NCBI RefSeq assembly: GCF_009184905.1
Contig: NZ_WESC01000005.1
Span: 124,001-188,000, forward strand
Length of the DNA stretch: 64,000 nt
Source of the DNA: Parvibaculum sedimenti
GTDB lineage: Bacteria; Pseudomonadota; Alphaproteobacteria; Parvibaculales; Parvibaculaceae
Direction of reading: 5' to 3'
Part shown: positions 1 through 9,092 of the stretch, in pieces
Layout of the letters: each line of letters begins with the position of its first letter
How positions within the stretch are numbered: position 1 is the stretch's first letter
Made by a program: the position numbers and the translations under genes
Notes under the pieces: model-generated
Told to the model about the DNA's origin: nothing
The model's database searches: none
Seen by the model: only the letters and a program-made list of their open reading frames with translations

Positions 1-830
1 GGGAGACGGTGCTGTCGGCCTATCGCGGCTTCACGCCGCAAATGGCCGAGATCGCGCAGCGTTTTTTCGAGAAGGGCTGGATCGACGCGCCGCTCCGCCC
101 CGGCAAGTCGCCCGGCGCCTTCGCTCATCCGACAGTGCCGAGCTCGCATCCCTTCGTGCTGGTGAACTATCAGGGCAAGACCCGCGATGTGATGACGCTG
201 GCACACGAGCTTGGGCATGGCGTCCATCAGGTGCTTGCCGCGCGGCAGGGCGCGTTGATGGCGGACACGCCGCTGACGCTCGCCGAGACCGCGAGCGTGT
301 TCGGCGAAATGCTGACCTTCAAGAAGCTGCTTGCCGATACGACCGACCCGACGCGCCGCAAGGCGATGATCGCGGGCAAGGTTGAGGACATGATCAACAC
401 GGTCGTCCGCCAGACTGCCTTCTACATTTTCGAACGGCGCGTGCACACGGCGCGGCGCGAGGGTGAACTCACGGCGGAAGCCATCGGCAAGATCTGGCTC
501 GATGTGCAGAGCGAAAGCCTTGGGCCGGCCTTCAACTTCGCGCCGGGCTATGAGACCTATTGGTGCTACATCTCGCACTTCATCCACGCGCCGTTCTACG
601 TCTACGCCTATGCTTTCGGCGATTGTCTCGTGAACTCGCTTTATGCCGTTTACGAGCAGGCCTCCGAAGGCTTTGCCGAGCGCTATCTCGATATGCTGTC
701 GGCGGGCGGGACGCTCCGCCACAAGGAGTTGCTAGCGCCTTTCGGTCTCGATGCCAGCAACCCCAAGTTCTGGGACAAGGGGCTTTCGGTCATCAGTGGG
801 CTGATTGATGAACTGGAGCGGAGTGAGTGA
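1..830 (+). CDS. M3-family oligoendopeptidase (PepF-like), 5' end cut off by the window
   Basis: This is the C-terminal part (about 275 residues) of a zinc metallopeptidase that cleaves oligopeptides in the cytoplasm. The reading frame is open from base 3 and runs off the left edge, so the true start is not visible. The catalytic HExGH motif is present as HELGHGVH near residue 67 of the visible part. The downstream Glu that ligates zinc in this family probably lies in the segment reading TLAETASVFGE. The following helical region with an aromatic-rich FNFAPGYETYW stretch is typical of M3B oligoendopeptidase F. The stop codon overlaps the GTG start of the next gene (GTGA), so the two are probably co-translated. 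Confidence 0.9.
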   Translation, partial: ETVLSAYRGFTPQMAEIAQRFFEKGWIDAPLRPGKSPGAFAHPTVPSSHPFVLVNYQGKTRDVMTLAHELGHGVHQVLAARQGALMADTPLTLAETASVFGEMLTFKKLLADTTDPTRRKAMIAGKVEDMINTVVRQTAFYIFERRVHTARREGELTAEAIGKIWLDVQSESLGPAFNFAPGYETYWCYISHFIHAPFYVYAYAFGDCLVNSLYAVYEQASEGFAERYLDMLSAGGTLRHKELLAPFGLDASNPKFWDKGLSVISGLIDELERSE

Positions 831-2188
831 CGAAGAAGCCCGACGACGAGGCTAACCTTCTGCGACGGCGCGTGAAGCGCTATGCGCAGGTCGGTGCAGG
901 CGTTGGCGGGCTTGCGGCGAAGTTCGCCGGCCAGCGTATGCTCGGCCTCGCATCTGACAATAATCGCACAGCGCGCGAATTGAAGGTTGCGCTGGGCGGT
1001 CTCAAGGGGCCGATCATGAAGGTCGCGCAGATGCTCGCGACCATTCCCGATATCGTGCCGCCGGAATTTGCCGCCGAACTTTCGGAGCTGCAATCTTCCG
1101 CACCGCCCATGGGCTGGCCCTTCGTGAAGCGCCGAATGCGCGCCGAACTTGGGCCTGATTGGGAGAGCCGGTTCAAGAGCTTCGAGCATGAGGCTGCGGC
1201 CGCCGCCTCTCTCGGACAAGTGCATCGCGCCCTGGGCCTCGACGGCACCGGGCTTGCGGTGAAGCTTCAATATCCGGACATGCAATCCGCGGTCGATGCC
1301 GACCTCACGCAGCTCGGCGTGATCTTCTCTATCTATCGCCGCATCGATTCCGCCATCGACACGCGCGAGATCTATGCAGAAATCCGCGAGCGCCTGCGCG
1401 AGGAGCTCGACTATGCGCGAGAGGCCGCGCATATGCGCCTCTACGCCGCGATCTTCGCGAAGGACAAGCGCATCGCCGTGCCGGAGGTGATCGAGGATCT
1501 GTCGACCGCGCGTCTTCTTACCATGAGCTGGCTTCAGGGCGCGCCGCTGCTTTCCTTCCGCGAGCACAAGCTCGAAGAGCGCAACAACATAGCCGAGGCG
1601 ATGTTTGCCGCCTGGTGGTATCCGTTCAGCCATTACGGCGTGATTCACGGCGATCCGCATCTTGGCAACTACACGGTGCGGCAAGACCTCGGGATCAACC
1701 TGCTCGATTATGGCTGCATCCGTGTTTTCCCCGCCGCTTTCGTCGAAGGCGTGGTCGAGCTTTATCGCGCGCTGGAAGCGGATGATCGCGACCGCGCGGC
1801 CGCCGCTTATGAGCGCTGGGGCTTCGGCAATCTCTCGAATGAATTGATCGACGTGCTCAACGTCTGGGCGCGCTTCATCTACGCACCCATGCTGGACGAC
1901 CGCGTGCGCTCCATCGCGGATGGGATCAGCGCCGCCGAATATGGCCGCAAGGAAGCTTTCCGCGTCCATCAGGCATTGCGCAAGCTTGGCCCGGTGACGC
2001 CACCGCGCGAATTCGTCTTCATGGATCGCGCCGCCATCGGCCTTGGCGGCGTTTTCCTGCATCTCGGCGCGGAGCTGAACTTCCACCGGCTCTTCAACGA
2101 GACCATCGACAAGTTCGATCCGGCGGTTCTTGATAAGCACCAGCGCACCGCATTAAAGAAGGCTCGCGTTCCGGCGCCGCAACAATGA
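827..2188 (+). CDS. AarF/ABC1/UbiB-family atypical kinase
   Basis: A 453-residue member of the ABC1 (ADCK/UbiB) atypical kinase family, which supports ubiquinone or other isoprenoid-lipid metabolism. Family marks visible in order are a KxGQ-like motif (K65-V-A-Q68, with Ala in place of Gly), an Ala-rich nucleotide loop ending SLGQVHRA, the lysine motif AVKLQYP, the catalytic HGDPHLGNY, and the metal-binding LLDYG. No C-terminal transmembrane pair as in E. coli UbiB is evident, so this is more likely one of the soluble bacterial ABC1 proteins than UbiB itself. The GTG start overlaps the upstream peptidase stop by 4 bp. The specific substrate cannot be told from sequence. Confidence 0.88.
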   Translation: MTKKPDDEANLLRRRVKRYAQVGAGVGGLAAKFAGQRMLGLASDNNRTARELKVALGGLKGPIMKVAQMLATIPDIVPPEFAAELSELQSSAPPMGWPFVKRRMRAELGPDWESRFKSFEHEAAAAASLGQVHRALGLDGTGLAVKLQYPDMQSAVDADLTQLGVIFSIYRRIDSAIDTREIYAEIRERLREELDYAREAAHMRLYAAIFAKDKRIAVPEVIEDLSTARLLTMSWLQGAPLLSFREHKLEERNNIAEAMFAAWWYPFSHYGVIHGDPHLGNYTVRQDLGINLLDYGCIRVFPAAFVEGVVELYRALEADDRDRAAAAYERWGFGNLSNELIDVLNVWARFIYAPMLDDRVRSIADGISAAEYGRKEAFRVHQALRKLGPVTPPREFVFMDRAAIGLGGVFLHLGAELNFHRLFNETIDKFDPAVLDKHQRTALKKARVPAPQQ

Positions 2189-2213
2189 ATCCCCTACCAG
2201 TCGAGTAGCTGAC

Positions 2214-2669
2214 ATGACCGATGATCTCCTTGAAGAATCCGCCTTTCGCCTGCCCGAAGGCTATGAGTCCATGAACTGGGTGCGCGGCTTCGGGCGGCAG
2301 GTCGGTCCGCTTTACGAGCGCATCAATGATGACGGTTCCTATACCCGCGCTTTCCTCGTGCAGGATCATCACACCAATGGCATGGGCAATTGCCATGGTG
2401 GCATGCTGATGGCATTCGCGGACGTGGCCTTCGGCCATGCTGTCAGCATGGCGGAACACCGCTACTGGGTGACGGTGCGGCTGCTGACCGACTTCCTCTC
2501 CTCGGCCAAGGTGGGCGAATGGGTCGAAGGCACGGGCGAGGTGATCGGGCGCGAAGATGATTTCTACACCGTGCAGGGCCGCATATGGTGTGGTGAGCGG
2601 ACGATCATGACGGGCACGGGCGTCTTCAAGACGCTGGGCGAGCGGCCTGCCAAGCCGGAGGCGAAATGA
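2214..2669 (+). CDS. PaaI-type hot-dog thioesterase
   Basis: A 151-residue single hot-dog-fold protein. The segment HTNGMGNCHGGMLMAFAD resembles the HGG-containing helix of PaaI/YdiI-type acyl-CoA thioesterases, where the acidic residue at its end (Asp in AFAD) is a likely catalytic carboxylate. It probably hydrolyses an acyl- or aryl-CoA in the cytoplasm, but the acyl group is unknown. Its stop overlaps the next ATG (ATGA), indicating coupling with an alpha/beta hydrolase. Confidence 0.85.
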   Translation: MTDDLLEESAFRLPEGYESMNWVRGFGRQVGPLYERINDDGSYTRAFLVQDHHTNGMGNCHGGMLMAFADVAFGHAVSMAEHRYWVTVRLLTDFLSSAKVGEWVEGTGEVIGREDDFYTVQGRIWCGERTIMTGTGVFKTLGERPAKPEAK

Positions 2670-3649
2670 ACGAACCTTTCGACCAGGAACCCGATCCCGA
2701 ACTCGGGCCCTTCATCGAGATGGCACCGCTCTGGTTCGAGCGCGCCGTCGCTACGCCCGCCGAGAGCCGCTATGTGACGGTGGAGGGAACTCCGGTTCAC
2801 TATCTCCACTGGGGCGATCCGAAAAAGCCGGGCCTGCTGCTCGTTCACGGCAATGGCGCGCATGCGCGCTGGTGGTCCTTCATCGCGCCCTTTCTCGCGC
2901 GGGAATATTCCGTCGCCGCCATCGACATTTCCGGTATGGGCGATAGCGGCTGGCGCGATCACTACACGCTCGAGACCTTCGCCGCGGAGCAGATCGCCGT
3001 TTGCGAGGATGCGGGCTTCTTCAAGAATGAAGAGCCGCCGATCATTGTTGGACATTCCTTCGGCGGGTTCGTCACCATCGTCACTGGCTCGCTTTATGGC
3101 GACCGGCTCGCTGGCACGATCATCGTCGACAGTCCGGTCAATCCGCCCGACCGCAAGAGCGGTCCTCCCGATCGCCCCTTCCGCCCGCATCGCATCTATC
3201 CGTCGATGGACGTGGCGCTGGAGCGCTTCCGCCTCGCGCCGCCGCAGCCCTGCGCCAACCGCTACATCATGGAGTTCATCGCGCGGCATTCGCTGAAGGA
3301 AGTGCCGAACCCTGACGGCGGGCAGGGCTGGACGTGGAAATTCGATCCGGCGATCTGGCAGCGTTTCGACATTGGCGACATGAGCGCGCGGCTTGCTGCC
3401 ACGCGCTGCCGCATTGCCATCATGCGTGGCGAGTTTTCAGCGCTGTTGCCGCCGGAGATCGGCGACTACATGTTCACGCTGCTTGGCCGCTCGGCGCCCG
3501 TCATCGAAATTCCGTTGGCGCATCATCACGTCATGCTCGACCAGCCGCTGGCATTCATCGCTGCACTTCGGGCGCTGCTCGCCGACTGGGATCACTCCAA
3601 ACCCACGCGCCGCGTCGACCTTATTGCGAAAGCGCCGTTCAAGGTCTGA
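2666..3649 (+). CDS. alpha/beta-fold hydrolase
   Basis: A 327-residue alpha/beta hydrolase. The oxyanion-hole HGNG motif is near residue 57, the nucleophile elbow is GHSFGG near residue 130, and a candidate catalytic His lies in the C-terminal segment LAHHHVML. No signal peptide is seen, so it is cytoplasmic. It overlaps the upstream thioesterase gene by 4 bp, suggesting a joint role in ester or thioester cleavage. The substrate is unknown; esterase or epoxide-hydrolase-like chemistry are both possible. Confidence 0.85.
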   Translation: MNEPFDQEPDPELGPFIEMAPLWFERAVATPAESRYVTVEGTPVHYLHWGDPKKPGLLLVHGNGAHARWWSFIAPFLAREYSVAAIDISGMGDSGWRDHYTLETFAAEQIAVCEDAGFFKNEEPPIIVGHSFGGFVTIVTGSLYGDRLAGTIIVDSPVNPPDRKSGPPDRPFRPHRIYPSMDVALERFRLAPPQPCANRYIMEFIARHSLKEVPNPDGGQGWTWKFDPAIWQRFDIGDMSARLAATRCRIAIMRGEFSALLPPEIGDYMFTLLGRSAPVIEIPLAHHHVMLDQPLAFIAALRALLADWDHSKPTRRVDLIAKAPFKV

Positions 3650-3785
3650 TTGGAGGGCGCTGCTGTACAAAAATGCGCTGCGGAGTTGTGGAACTCTGGA
3701 CCGCGCGGCGCCGTGCCTGTGCTTGCCGTAACGCCGTCCTTTGTTATAGTCCGCGCAAAGTTCACGTTTTCAGGAGGGCAGGCAA

Positions 3786-3935
3786 ATGGCGGAAAATCAG
3801 GCTCAGGCTGGCTGGGGCGCGGAGATGAATGCCGAGGAGCACATCGGCACCTATGATGCGTTCATCAAAGGCTCTAAATGGGGCATCGTCGGCCTCGTCG
3901 TTCTTCTCGTCCTGATGGCCACTTTCCTTCTCTGA
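3786..3935 (+). CDS. aa3-type cytochrome c oxidase subunit IV (small, alphaproteobacterial)
   Basis: A 49-residue protein beginning MAENQAQAGWGAEMNAEEH and ending in a single transmembrane helix (about residues 31-49, rich in Val and Leu). The short acidic, Met/His-containing N-terminus followed by one membrane span matches the small bacterial aa3 oxidase subunit IV family (COX4_pro_2). A strong Shine-Dalgarno AGGAGG sits at 3772-3777, nine bases before ATG. It stands alone, away from ctaCD, as is common in this group. Confidence 0.8.
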   Translation: MAENQAQAGWGAEMNAEEHIGTYDAFIKGSKWGIVGLVVLLVLMATFLL

Positions 3936-3959
3936 AGGTTCGGCCCGGCTGCATCCGGG

Positions 3960-3988
3960 TTGACAGCCGATTTCAGGCCACTTAATTA
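3960..3988 (+). promoter_or_regulatory. Predicted sigma70-type promoter for pntAA-pntAB-pntB
   Basis: TTGACA at 3960-3965 is a perfect -35 hexamer. After 17 bases comes TAATTA (3983-3988) as -10. The -10 lies in a small AT-rich island (3982-4004) with repeated TAATTAG/CTAATTA units, unlike the GC-rich surroundings. The predicted transcript start would be near 3995, giving a leader of about 65 bases. Confidence 0.6.
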
Positions 3989-4034
3989 GACTAATTCTAA
4001 TTAGCATGGATGTCCGGCTGAGCTGGACGTCCTG

Positions 4035-4056
4035 CTTGTCGCCAGGAGCAGACAAG
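4035..4056 (+). promoter_or_regulatory. Leader hairpin presenting the pntAA ribosome-binding site in its loop
   Basis: CTTGTC (4035-4040) and GACAAG (4051-4056) are perfect complements. The loop between them carries AGGAG (4044-4048), the only good Shine-Dalgarno before the pntAA ATG at 4062. A second hairpin just upstream pairs GGATGTCC with GGACGTCC. The 13-base gap from AGGAG to ATG is longer than usual. A regulatory role is inference only. Confidence 0.35.
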
Positions 4057-4061
4057 AACCC

Positions 4062-5192
4062 ATGAAACTCGCGATTCCCAAAGAGCGGCAGGACGGCGAG
4101 ACGCGAGTCGCAGCCTCGCCCGAAACAGTGAAAAAGCTCGTTGGCCTCGGCCTCGAGGTTGTCGTCGAAACTGGCGCCGGCGCTCATGCGAGCTTTTCGG
4201 ACGCGGTCTACCAGGAAGCAGGCGCGAAGATAGCCGCTTCCGAGGCCGAGGCTCTGAAAGACGCCGACATCGTCTTCAAGGTGCGCGGTCCCCTCGACGA
4301 GGAGCTTCCACTCTTCAAGAAGGGCGCCTTCCTTGCCGCGATCCTGAACCCCTATGGCGACCGGCCGCGCATTCAGAAGCTGGCCGATCAGGGCGTCGAT
4401 GCCTTCGCCATGGAATTCATGCCGCGCATCACCCGCGCCCAGTCGATGGACGTGCTCTCCTCGCAGTCGAACCTCGCGGGCTACAAGGCGGTCATCAATG
4501 CGGCGGCGGCGTTCACACGCGCCATGCCGATGATGATGACGGCGGCCGGCACCATCGCGCCCGCCCGCGCCTTCATCATGGGCGTAGGCGTCGCAGGCCT
4601 CCAGGCTATCGCCACGGCGAAGCGCCTCGGTTGCATCGTCTCGGCGACGGACGTGCGCTCGACCACGAAAGAGCAGGTCGAAAGCCTCGGCGGTACCTTC
4701 GTCATGGTCGAGTCCGAGGAATCGGGCGACGCGGCGGGCGGTTACGCCAAGGAGATGAGTGACGATTACAAGCGCCGTCAGGCTGAGCTTGTCGCCGAGC
4801 ATATCAAGAAGCAGGACATCGTCATCACCACCGCGCTTATTCCGGGTCGTCCGGCGCCGGTCCTCGTCACCGAGGAAATGGTGAAGTCGATGAAGCCGGG
4901 CTCGATCATCGTCGATCTCGCCGCCGAGCGCGGCGGCAACTGCCCGCTCACCGAGCCGGGCAAGACGGTGCAGAAGTATGGCGTCACGATCATCGGCGAT
5001 CTCAATGTCGCCGCCCAGCTCGCCGTCGACTCTTCGGCACTCTACGCCAAGAACCTCCTGAACTTCATCACCCCCATGATCGACAAGGAAACGAAGTCCC
5101 TGAAGATCAACTGGGAAGATGAGACCATCACCGGCACCTGTCTCACCAAAGACGGCCAAGTCATTCATCCGTCACTTCGCGAGGGCAACTGA
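4062..5192 (+). CDS. pntAA: Proton-translocating NAD(P) transhydrogenase subunit alpha, part 1 (domain I)
   Basis: A 376-residue NAD(H)-binding domain I of the membrane transhydrogenase, which uses the proton gradient to drive hydride transfer from NADH to NADP+. It starts with the conserved [17 protein letters not shown] and has the dinucleotide-binding segment [19 protein letters not shown] near residue 170. The alpha chain is split: the membrane part is the separate next gene, the usual alphaproteobacterial arrangement. The operon is pntAA-pntAB-pntB with gaps of 1 and 12 bases. It supplies cytoplasmic NADPH. Confidence 0.96.
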   Translation: MKLAIPKERQDGETRVAASPETVKKLVGLGLEVVVETGAGAHASFSDAVYQEAGAKIAASEAEALKDADIVFKVRGPLDEELPLFKKGAFLAAILNPYGDRPRIQKLADQGVDAFAMEFMPRITRAQSMDVLSSQSNLAGYKAVINAAAAFTRAMPMMMTAAGTIAPARAFIMGVGVAGLQAIATAKRLGCIVSATDVRSTTKEQVESLGGTFVMVESEESGDAAGGYAKEMSDDYKRRQAELVAEHIKKQDIVITTALIPGRPAPVLVTEEMVKSMKPGSIIVDLAAERGGNCPLTEPGKTVQKYGVTIIGDLNVAAQLAVDSSALYAKNLLNFITPMIDKETKSLKINWEDETITGTCLTKDGQVIHPSLREGN

Positions 5193-5193
5193 G

Positions 5194-5511
5194 ATGGAAG
5201 CGGCAGTCATCGATCCCATCGTCTTCCGGCTTGCGATCTTCGTGCTCGCGATTTTCGTCGGCTACTACGTCGTCTGGAGCGTCACACCGGCTCTACACAC
5301 GCCGCTGATGTCGGTCACCAACGCGATCTCGTCGGTCATCATCGTCGGCGCGCTGATCGCCGTCGGCGTCGACATGATCCAGGCGGGCGAGGCAGGCTGG
5401 ATGTCCAAGGGCCTCGGCTTCGTTGCCGTCATCCTCGCATCGGTCAACATCTTCGGCGGCTTCCTCGTCACACAGCGCATGCTTGCCATGTACAAGAAAA
5501 AAGATCGTTGA
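5194..5511 (+). CDS. pntAB: Proton-translocating NAD(P) transhydrogenase subunit alpha, part 2 (membrane)
   Basis: A 105-residue hydrophobic protein with about three to four transmembrane helices. The conserved segment [17 protein letters not shown] carries the alpha-subunit membrane signature. The ATG at 5194 follows the pntAA stop by one base. An in-frame upstream extension to 5119 is open but overlaps pntAA and is rejected. It forms the proton channel together with PntB. Confidence 0.95.
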   Translation: MEAAVIDPIVFRLAIFVLAIFVGYYVVWSVTPALHTPLMSVTNAISSVIIVGALIAVGVDMIQAGEAGWMSKGLGFVAVILASVNIFGGFLVTQRMLAMYKKKDR

Positions 5512-5523
5512 GGGGCCACGCAC

Positions 5524-6933
5524 ATGTCAGCCAATCTTTCGGCCCTGCTTTATCTCGTCTCGGGCGTCCTGTTCATCATGGCGCTGCGCGGGCTTTCCTC
5601 GCCTGAATCCTCCCGTCAGGGCAACCGCTACGGCATGATCGGCATGGCCATCGCCATCGCCACCACGCTCGCGGTGCTTCAGGCGCAGAACCAGACGACC
5701 TGGGCGCTGGTCATTGTTGGCGTCGCCATCGGCGGCGGCGTCGGCGCTGTCGTCGCGCGGCGCATCGCTATGACGGCCATGCCGCAGCTCGTCGCCTTCT
5801 TCCACTCGCTTGTCGGTCTCGCCGCCGTGCTTGTGGCCTGGGCTGCCTTCTTCTCGCCCGCCGCTTACGGCATCGGCGAGCTGGGTGCGATCCATGCGGG
5901 CAATCTGGTCGAGATGTCGATCGGTGTCGCCATCGGCGCGATCACCTTCTCGGGCTCGATCATCGCCTTCGCGAAGCTGAATGGAAACATGTCGGGCGCG
6001 TCGATCATGCTGCCCGGCCGGCACTTCATCAACGCGGTGCTGGCGGCGCTTATTGTCGGCGGCGTTGTCTACATCGTCTCCGACCCGTCGCACCAGTCGA
6101 CCGAACTCTTCCTCGCGATCACGCTGATCTCGTTCGTCTTCGGTTTCCTGATCATCATCCCGATCGGCGGCGCGGACATGCCCGTCGTCGTGTCGATGCT
6201 GAACTCCTATTCGGGTTGGGCTGCTGCCGGCATCGGCTTCACGCTGGGCAACCTCGCGCTCATCATCACGGGTGCGCTGGTCGGCTCCTCGGGCGCGATC
6301 CTCAGCTACATCATGTGCAAGGGCATGAACCGCTCCTTCATCAGCGTCATCCTGGGCGGCTTCGGTGCCGATACCTCGGCGGCGGCTGCGGGCGGCAAGG
6401 TTGAGACGCGCCCCGTGAAGCAGGGCTCGGCGGATGACGCGGCCTTCATCATGAAGAATGCGGGGTCGGTCATCATCGTTCCGGGCTACGGCATGGCGGT
6501 CTCCCAGGCGCAACATGCGCTGAAGGAAATGGCCGACCATCTGAAGAAGGAAGGTGTGAAGGTTTCCTACGCCATCCATCCGGTGGCGGGCCGCATGCCT
6601 GGCCACATGAACGTGCTGCTCGCGGAAGCGAACGTGCCTTACGATGAGGTCTTCGAGCTTGAGGACATCAACAACCAGTTCGCGCAGGCGGACGTTGCTT
6701 TCGTCATCGGCGCGAACGACGTGACCAACCCCTCCGCCAAGACCGATCCGAAGAGCCCCATCTTCGGCATGCCGGTCCTCGACGTGGAGAAGGCGCGCAC
6801 GGTTCTCTTCGTGAAGCGCGGCATGGCGTCCGGTTATGCGGGCGTGGAGAACGAACTCTTCTTCCGCGACAACACCATGATGCTCTTCGGCGACGCCAAG
6901 AAAATGGTTGAGCAGATCATCAAGGCGCTCTGA
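5524..6933 (+). CDS. pntB: NAD(P) transhydrogenase subunit beta
   Basis: A 469-residue subunit. The N-terminal two thirds hold about eight or nine transmembrane helices, and the C-terminal third is the NADP(H)-binding domain III with GYGMAVSQAQHAL near residue 322. The segment IGANDVTNPSAKTDP and the C-terminal KRGMASGYAGVEN are characteristic of PntB. A good Shine-Dalgarno (GAGGGG) lies before the ATG. It is the last gene of the pnt operon. Confidence 0.96.
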   Translation: MSANLSALLYLVSGVLFIMALRGLSSPESSRQGNRYGMIGMAIAIATTLAVLQAQNQTTWALVIVGVAIGGGVGAVVARRIAMTAMPQLVAFFHSLVGLAAVLVAWAAFFSPAAYGIGELGAIHAGNLVEMSIGVAIGAITFSGSIIAFAKLNGNMSGASIMLPGRHFINAVLAALIVGGVVYIVSDPSHQSTELFLAITLISFVFGFLIIIPIGGADMPVVVSMLNSYSGWAAAGIGFTLGNLALIITGALVGSSGAILSYIMCKGMNRSFISVILGGFGADTSAAAAGGKVETRPVKQGSADDAAFIMKNAGSVIIVPGYGMAVSQAQHALKEMADHLKKEGVKVSYAIHPVAGRMPGHMNVLLAEANVPYDEVFELEDINNQFAQADVAFVIGANDVTNPSAKTDPKSPIFGMPVLDVEKARTVLFVKRGMASGYAGVENELFFRDNTMMLFGDAKKMVEQIIKAL

Positions 6934-7006
6934 TCCGCTGACATTGGTTGCATGCGGGCGGCGCTTGGAACGAAGCGCCGCCCGTTTTCTTTTGGGAGAG
7001 ACCGAA

Positions 7007-7357
7007 ATGGACATTTATCACGGCTGGTGCGATCTGAAGCCCGGCGTGCGCGACATGACCTTTGTCGAGGCCTTCTCGCGCTACATGGAGCATCTGAAGC
7101 GCGATGGAAAGGTCGAGAGCTACCGGCTCACGCGCCGCAAGCTCGGGCTTGGACCCGTCCATCTCGGCGAGTTCCATTTCATGATCGAGGTGAAGGATCT
7201 GGCGCAGTTGGACGCTGCCTTTTCCTTCGTGGCGACACGGGCGGCGCCCATTGAGGGCGAGCACCACAGCGTCAACTCACTCGTCCAGAATATCCAGTTT
7301 GCGCTCTACCGCGACTTTCCCGATGCTGTCCGCAAGGAGGGCGAGGAGAGGTTCTGA
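7007..7357 (+). CDS. Small conserved protein of unknown function
   Basis: A 116-residue soluble protein starting MDIYHGWCDLKPGVRD at an ATG preceded by GGGAGAG. It has no transmembrane segment or signal peptide. The size and the layout (short beta strands, an amphipathic helix with the segment YMEHLKRDGK) recall a small alpha/beta-barrel-like fold; I recall a DUF6614-type family but cannot confirm it. It lies 73 bases after pntB and is followed by a strong terminator, so it may be cotranscribed with the pnt operon. Confidence 0.7.
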   Translation: MDIYHGWCDLKPGVRDMTFVEAFSRYMEHLKRDGKVESYRLTRRKLGLGPVHLGEFHFMIEVKDLAQLDAAFSFVATRAAPIEGEHHSVNSLVQNIQFALYRDFPDAVRKEGEERF

Positions 7358-7380
7358 GAGAACGGCCAGCACAAACAAAA

Positions 7381-7403
7381 ACGCCCCCGAAAATCGGGGG
7401 CGT
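7381..7403. terminator. Bidirectional intrinsic terminator between the 7007 gene and rpsU
   Basis: ACGCCCCCGA (7381-7390) pairs perfectly with TCGGGGGCGT (7394-7403) around an AAA loop. It is followed by TCTTCATTT on the plus strand and by a T-rich stretch (complement of ACAAACAAAA) on the minus strand. It can serve both convergent genes. Confidence 0.85.
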
Positions 7404-7427
7404 CTTCATTTCGGCCGTAGCCGAAGA

Positions 7428-7655
7428 TTACATGGCGCGGGGCTTCGCCACGACGCCGCTCTCGCGCTGGGCGCGCTTGCGGGCCAGCTTGCGGGCGCGG
7501 CGGATGGCTTCTGCCTTCTCGCGGGCACGCTTCTCGGAGGGCTTCTCGTAGAAGTTCCGGAGCTTCATTTCGCGGAAAACGCCTTCACGCTGAAGCTTCT
7601 TCTTCAGTGCCTTCATGGCCTGGTCGACGTTATTGTCGCGAACGAGTACCTGCAC
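7428..7655 (-). CDS. rpsU: 30S ribosomal protein S21
   Basis: A 75-residue basic protein beginning [20 protein letters not shown] with the S21 signature [22 protein letters not shown]. It binds the 30S platform and aids initiation. The C-terminal Lys/Arg/Ala-rich tail is longer than in E. coli S21, as is common in alphaproteobacteria. It is convergent with the upstream plus-strand gene across a shared terminator and divergent from def. Confidence 0.95.
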   Translation of the reverse strand: MQVLVRDNNVDQAMKALKKKLQREGVFREMKLRNFYEKPSEKRAREKAEAIRRARKLARKRAQRESGVVAKPRAM

Positions 7656-7837
7656 GGGCGAAAATCCTGTAGAATCAATGGGTTGGGCGAAACGGGGAAT
7701 CTCCCCTTCCGCGCGAGCCGCTTATCTATCAAAGGCGGGGCGAATTGTCCACCCCGGCGGGGCCATCCAGGCGCGAAACGTCTCAGCGCGGGCCGGACGG
7801 GTTGCCCGGAATGTGGAACGCCATCATATTCCCAAAC

Positions 7838-8416
7838 ATGGCCATTTTGAAGATCGCCCGGATGGGGCACCCCGTTCTTTCCCGCGTTGCGGAGCCCGTG
7901 GAAGACCCCATGGCGCCTGAAGTGCGCGCGCTGGTCGCCAGCATGGTCGAAACAATGATCGACGCCAATGGCGCAGGGCTCGCTGCGCCGCAAGTCTATG
8001 TGCCGAAGCGCGTCGTCATCTTCCAGGCGCCGCCGGAGCGCGCGCCCAAAGACATCGACGAGGCTGAAGCCTTCGACCACACGGTCGCGCTCACCGTGCT
8101 CATCAATCCGGAAATCGAAATTCTCACCACAGAGATGGAGCAGGGCTGGGAAGGCTGCCTGTCCGTACCGGGGCTTCGCGGGCTCGTTCCGCGCTATACC
8201 GACATCGTCTATCGCGGCTACGGGCTCGACGGCCAGCCGATCGAGCGCCGGGCGAGAGGGTTTCACGCCCGCGTCGCCCAGCACGAATGCGACCATCTCG
8301 ACGGGGTTCTCTACCCGCAACGTATGACCGACCTCCGCGACCTCATTTTCGAATCCGAAGCGCGCCATCGTGCCGAAGTCGAGGCCGCGCGGCAGAAGGA
8401 AAAGGCAAATGCCTGA
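7838..8416 (+). CDS. def: Peptide deformylase
   Basis: A 192-residue iron/zinc enzyme that removes the N-formyl group from new proteins. All three family motifs are present: GAGLAAPQV near residue 44, EGCLSVPG near residue 105 with the metal-ligand Cys, and HECDHLDG near residue 148 with the metal His pair and catalytic Glu. I place the start at the ATG giving [14 protein letters not shown], the usual N-terminus. An in-frame ATG at 7811 would add nine residues. No clear Shine-Dalgarno supports either. Confidence 0.92.
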   Translation: MAILKIARMGHPVLSRVAEPVEDPMAPEVRALVASMVETMIDANGAGLAAPQVYVPKRVVIFQAPPERAPKDIDEAEAFDHTVALTVLINPEIEILTTEMEQGWEGCLSVPGLRGLVPRYTDIVYRGYGLDGQPIERRARGFHARVAQHECDHLDGVLYPQRMTDLRDLIFESEARHRAEVEAARQKEKANA

Positions 8417-9092
8417 TCGCCCCCAAGCGAAGAAGACGCACCCCCGCGCCGATCATGTCGAGATCGCGCGCGAGAAGATCCTCGCCGCCGCTCTTCCCAA
8501 TGTCGCCTTCGACGGCTGGACCACGCGCCTGATGAGCGATGCTGCCAGGGCGGCGGGCGTCGGCCATGGCGAGATGCGGCTCGCCTTTCCTGGTGGCGTT
8601 CTCGATCTCGTCGACTATTTCCTTGCCGACGGAGACAGGCGCATGGAAGAGGCGCTGGCGGGGCGCGAACTGGCGACGCTGAAGATCCGCGAAAGGATAA
8701 CGCTCGCCGTACGTATGCGGATCGAGGTGGATTTCATGCGCCGGGAGGCTGTTCGCCGCGCGGTGACGCTGTTCTCGCTGCCGACCTCCGGCACCCGCGG
8801 GCCGCGCGCGCTCTACCGCACGGTCGATGCCATCTGGCGAGCGGTCGGCGACACGTCGGCGGATTTCAATTTCTATACAAAGCGCGCGACGCTCGCCGCG
8901 GTTTATTCGGCCGTGACGCTTCACTGGTTCGCCGACCATTCGGATGATTACGCCGGCACATGGGCTTTTCTCGACCGGCGTATCGACGATGTGATGCGCA
9001 TCGAGAAGATGAAGGCCAGTGTGAAAAAGGTGGCCAATGCGCTGCCCGATCCGATCGGCCTGCTTGGACGTCTGCGCTACGGGCGCGGCTGA
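8409..9092 (+). CDS. COQ9-family protein
   Basis: A 227-residue protein of the COQ9 family, a TetR-like helical fold that binds isoprenoid lipid and presents ubiquinone intermediates to Coq7-type hydroxylases. Recognisable segments are the N-terminal helix-turn-helix-like region and the [25 protein letters not shown] block followed by [13 protein letters not shown] and the C-terminal [16 protein letters not shown]. The ATG overlaps the def stop by 8 bases. Its C-terminus overlaps the convergent PAS gene by 16 bases. Confidence 0.85.
   Translation: MPDRPQAKKTHPRADHVEIAREKILAAALPNVAFDGWTTRLMSDAARAAGVGHGEMRLAFPGGVLDLVDYFLADGDRRMEEALAGRELATLKIRERITLAVRMRIEVDFMRREAVRRAVTLFSLPTSGTRGPRALYRTVDAIWRAVGDTSADFNFYTKRATLAAVYSAVTLHWFADHSDDYAGTWAFLDRRIDDVMRIEKMKASVKKVANALPDPIGLLGRLRYGRG

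Noticed and set aside
683-2140. Long antisense open frame (485 codons) opposite the ABC1 kinase gene; similar long frames oppose pntB, prpE, ftsH, tkt and others.
   Set aside because: These arise from high third-position GC in the real genes. Their translations are His/Arg/Asp-rich, have no domains, and lack ribosome-binding sites.
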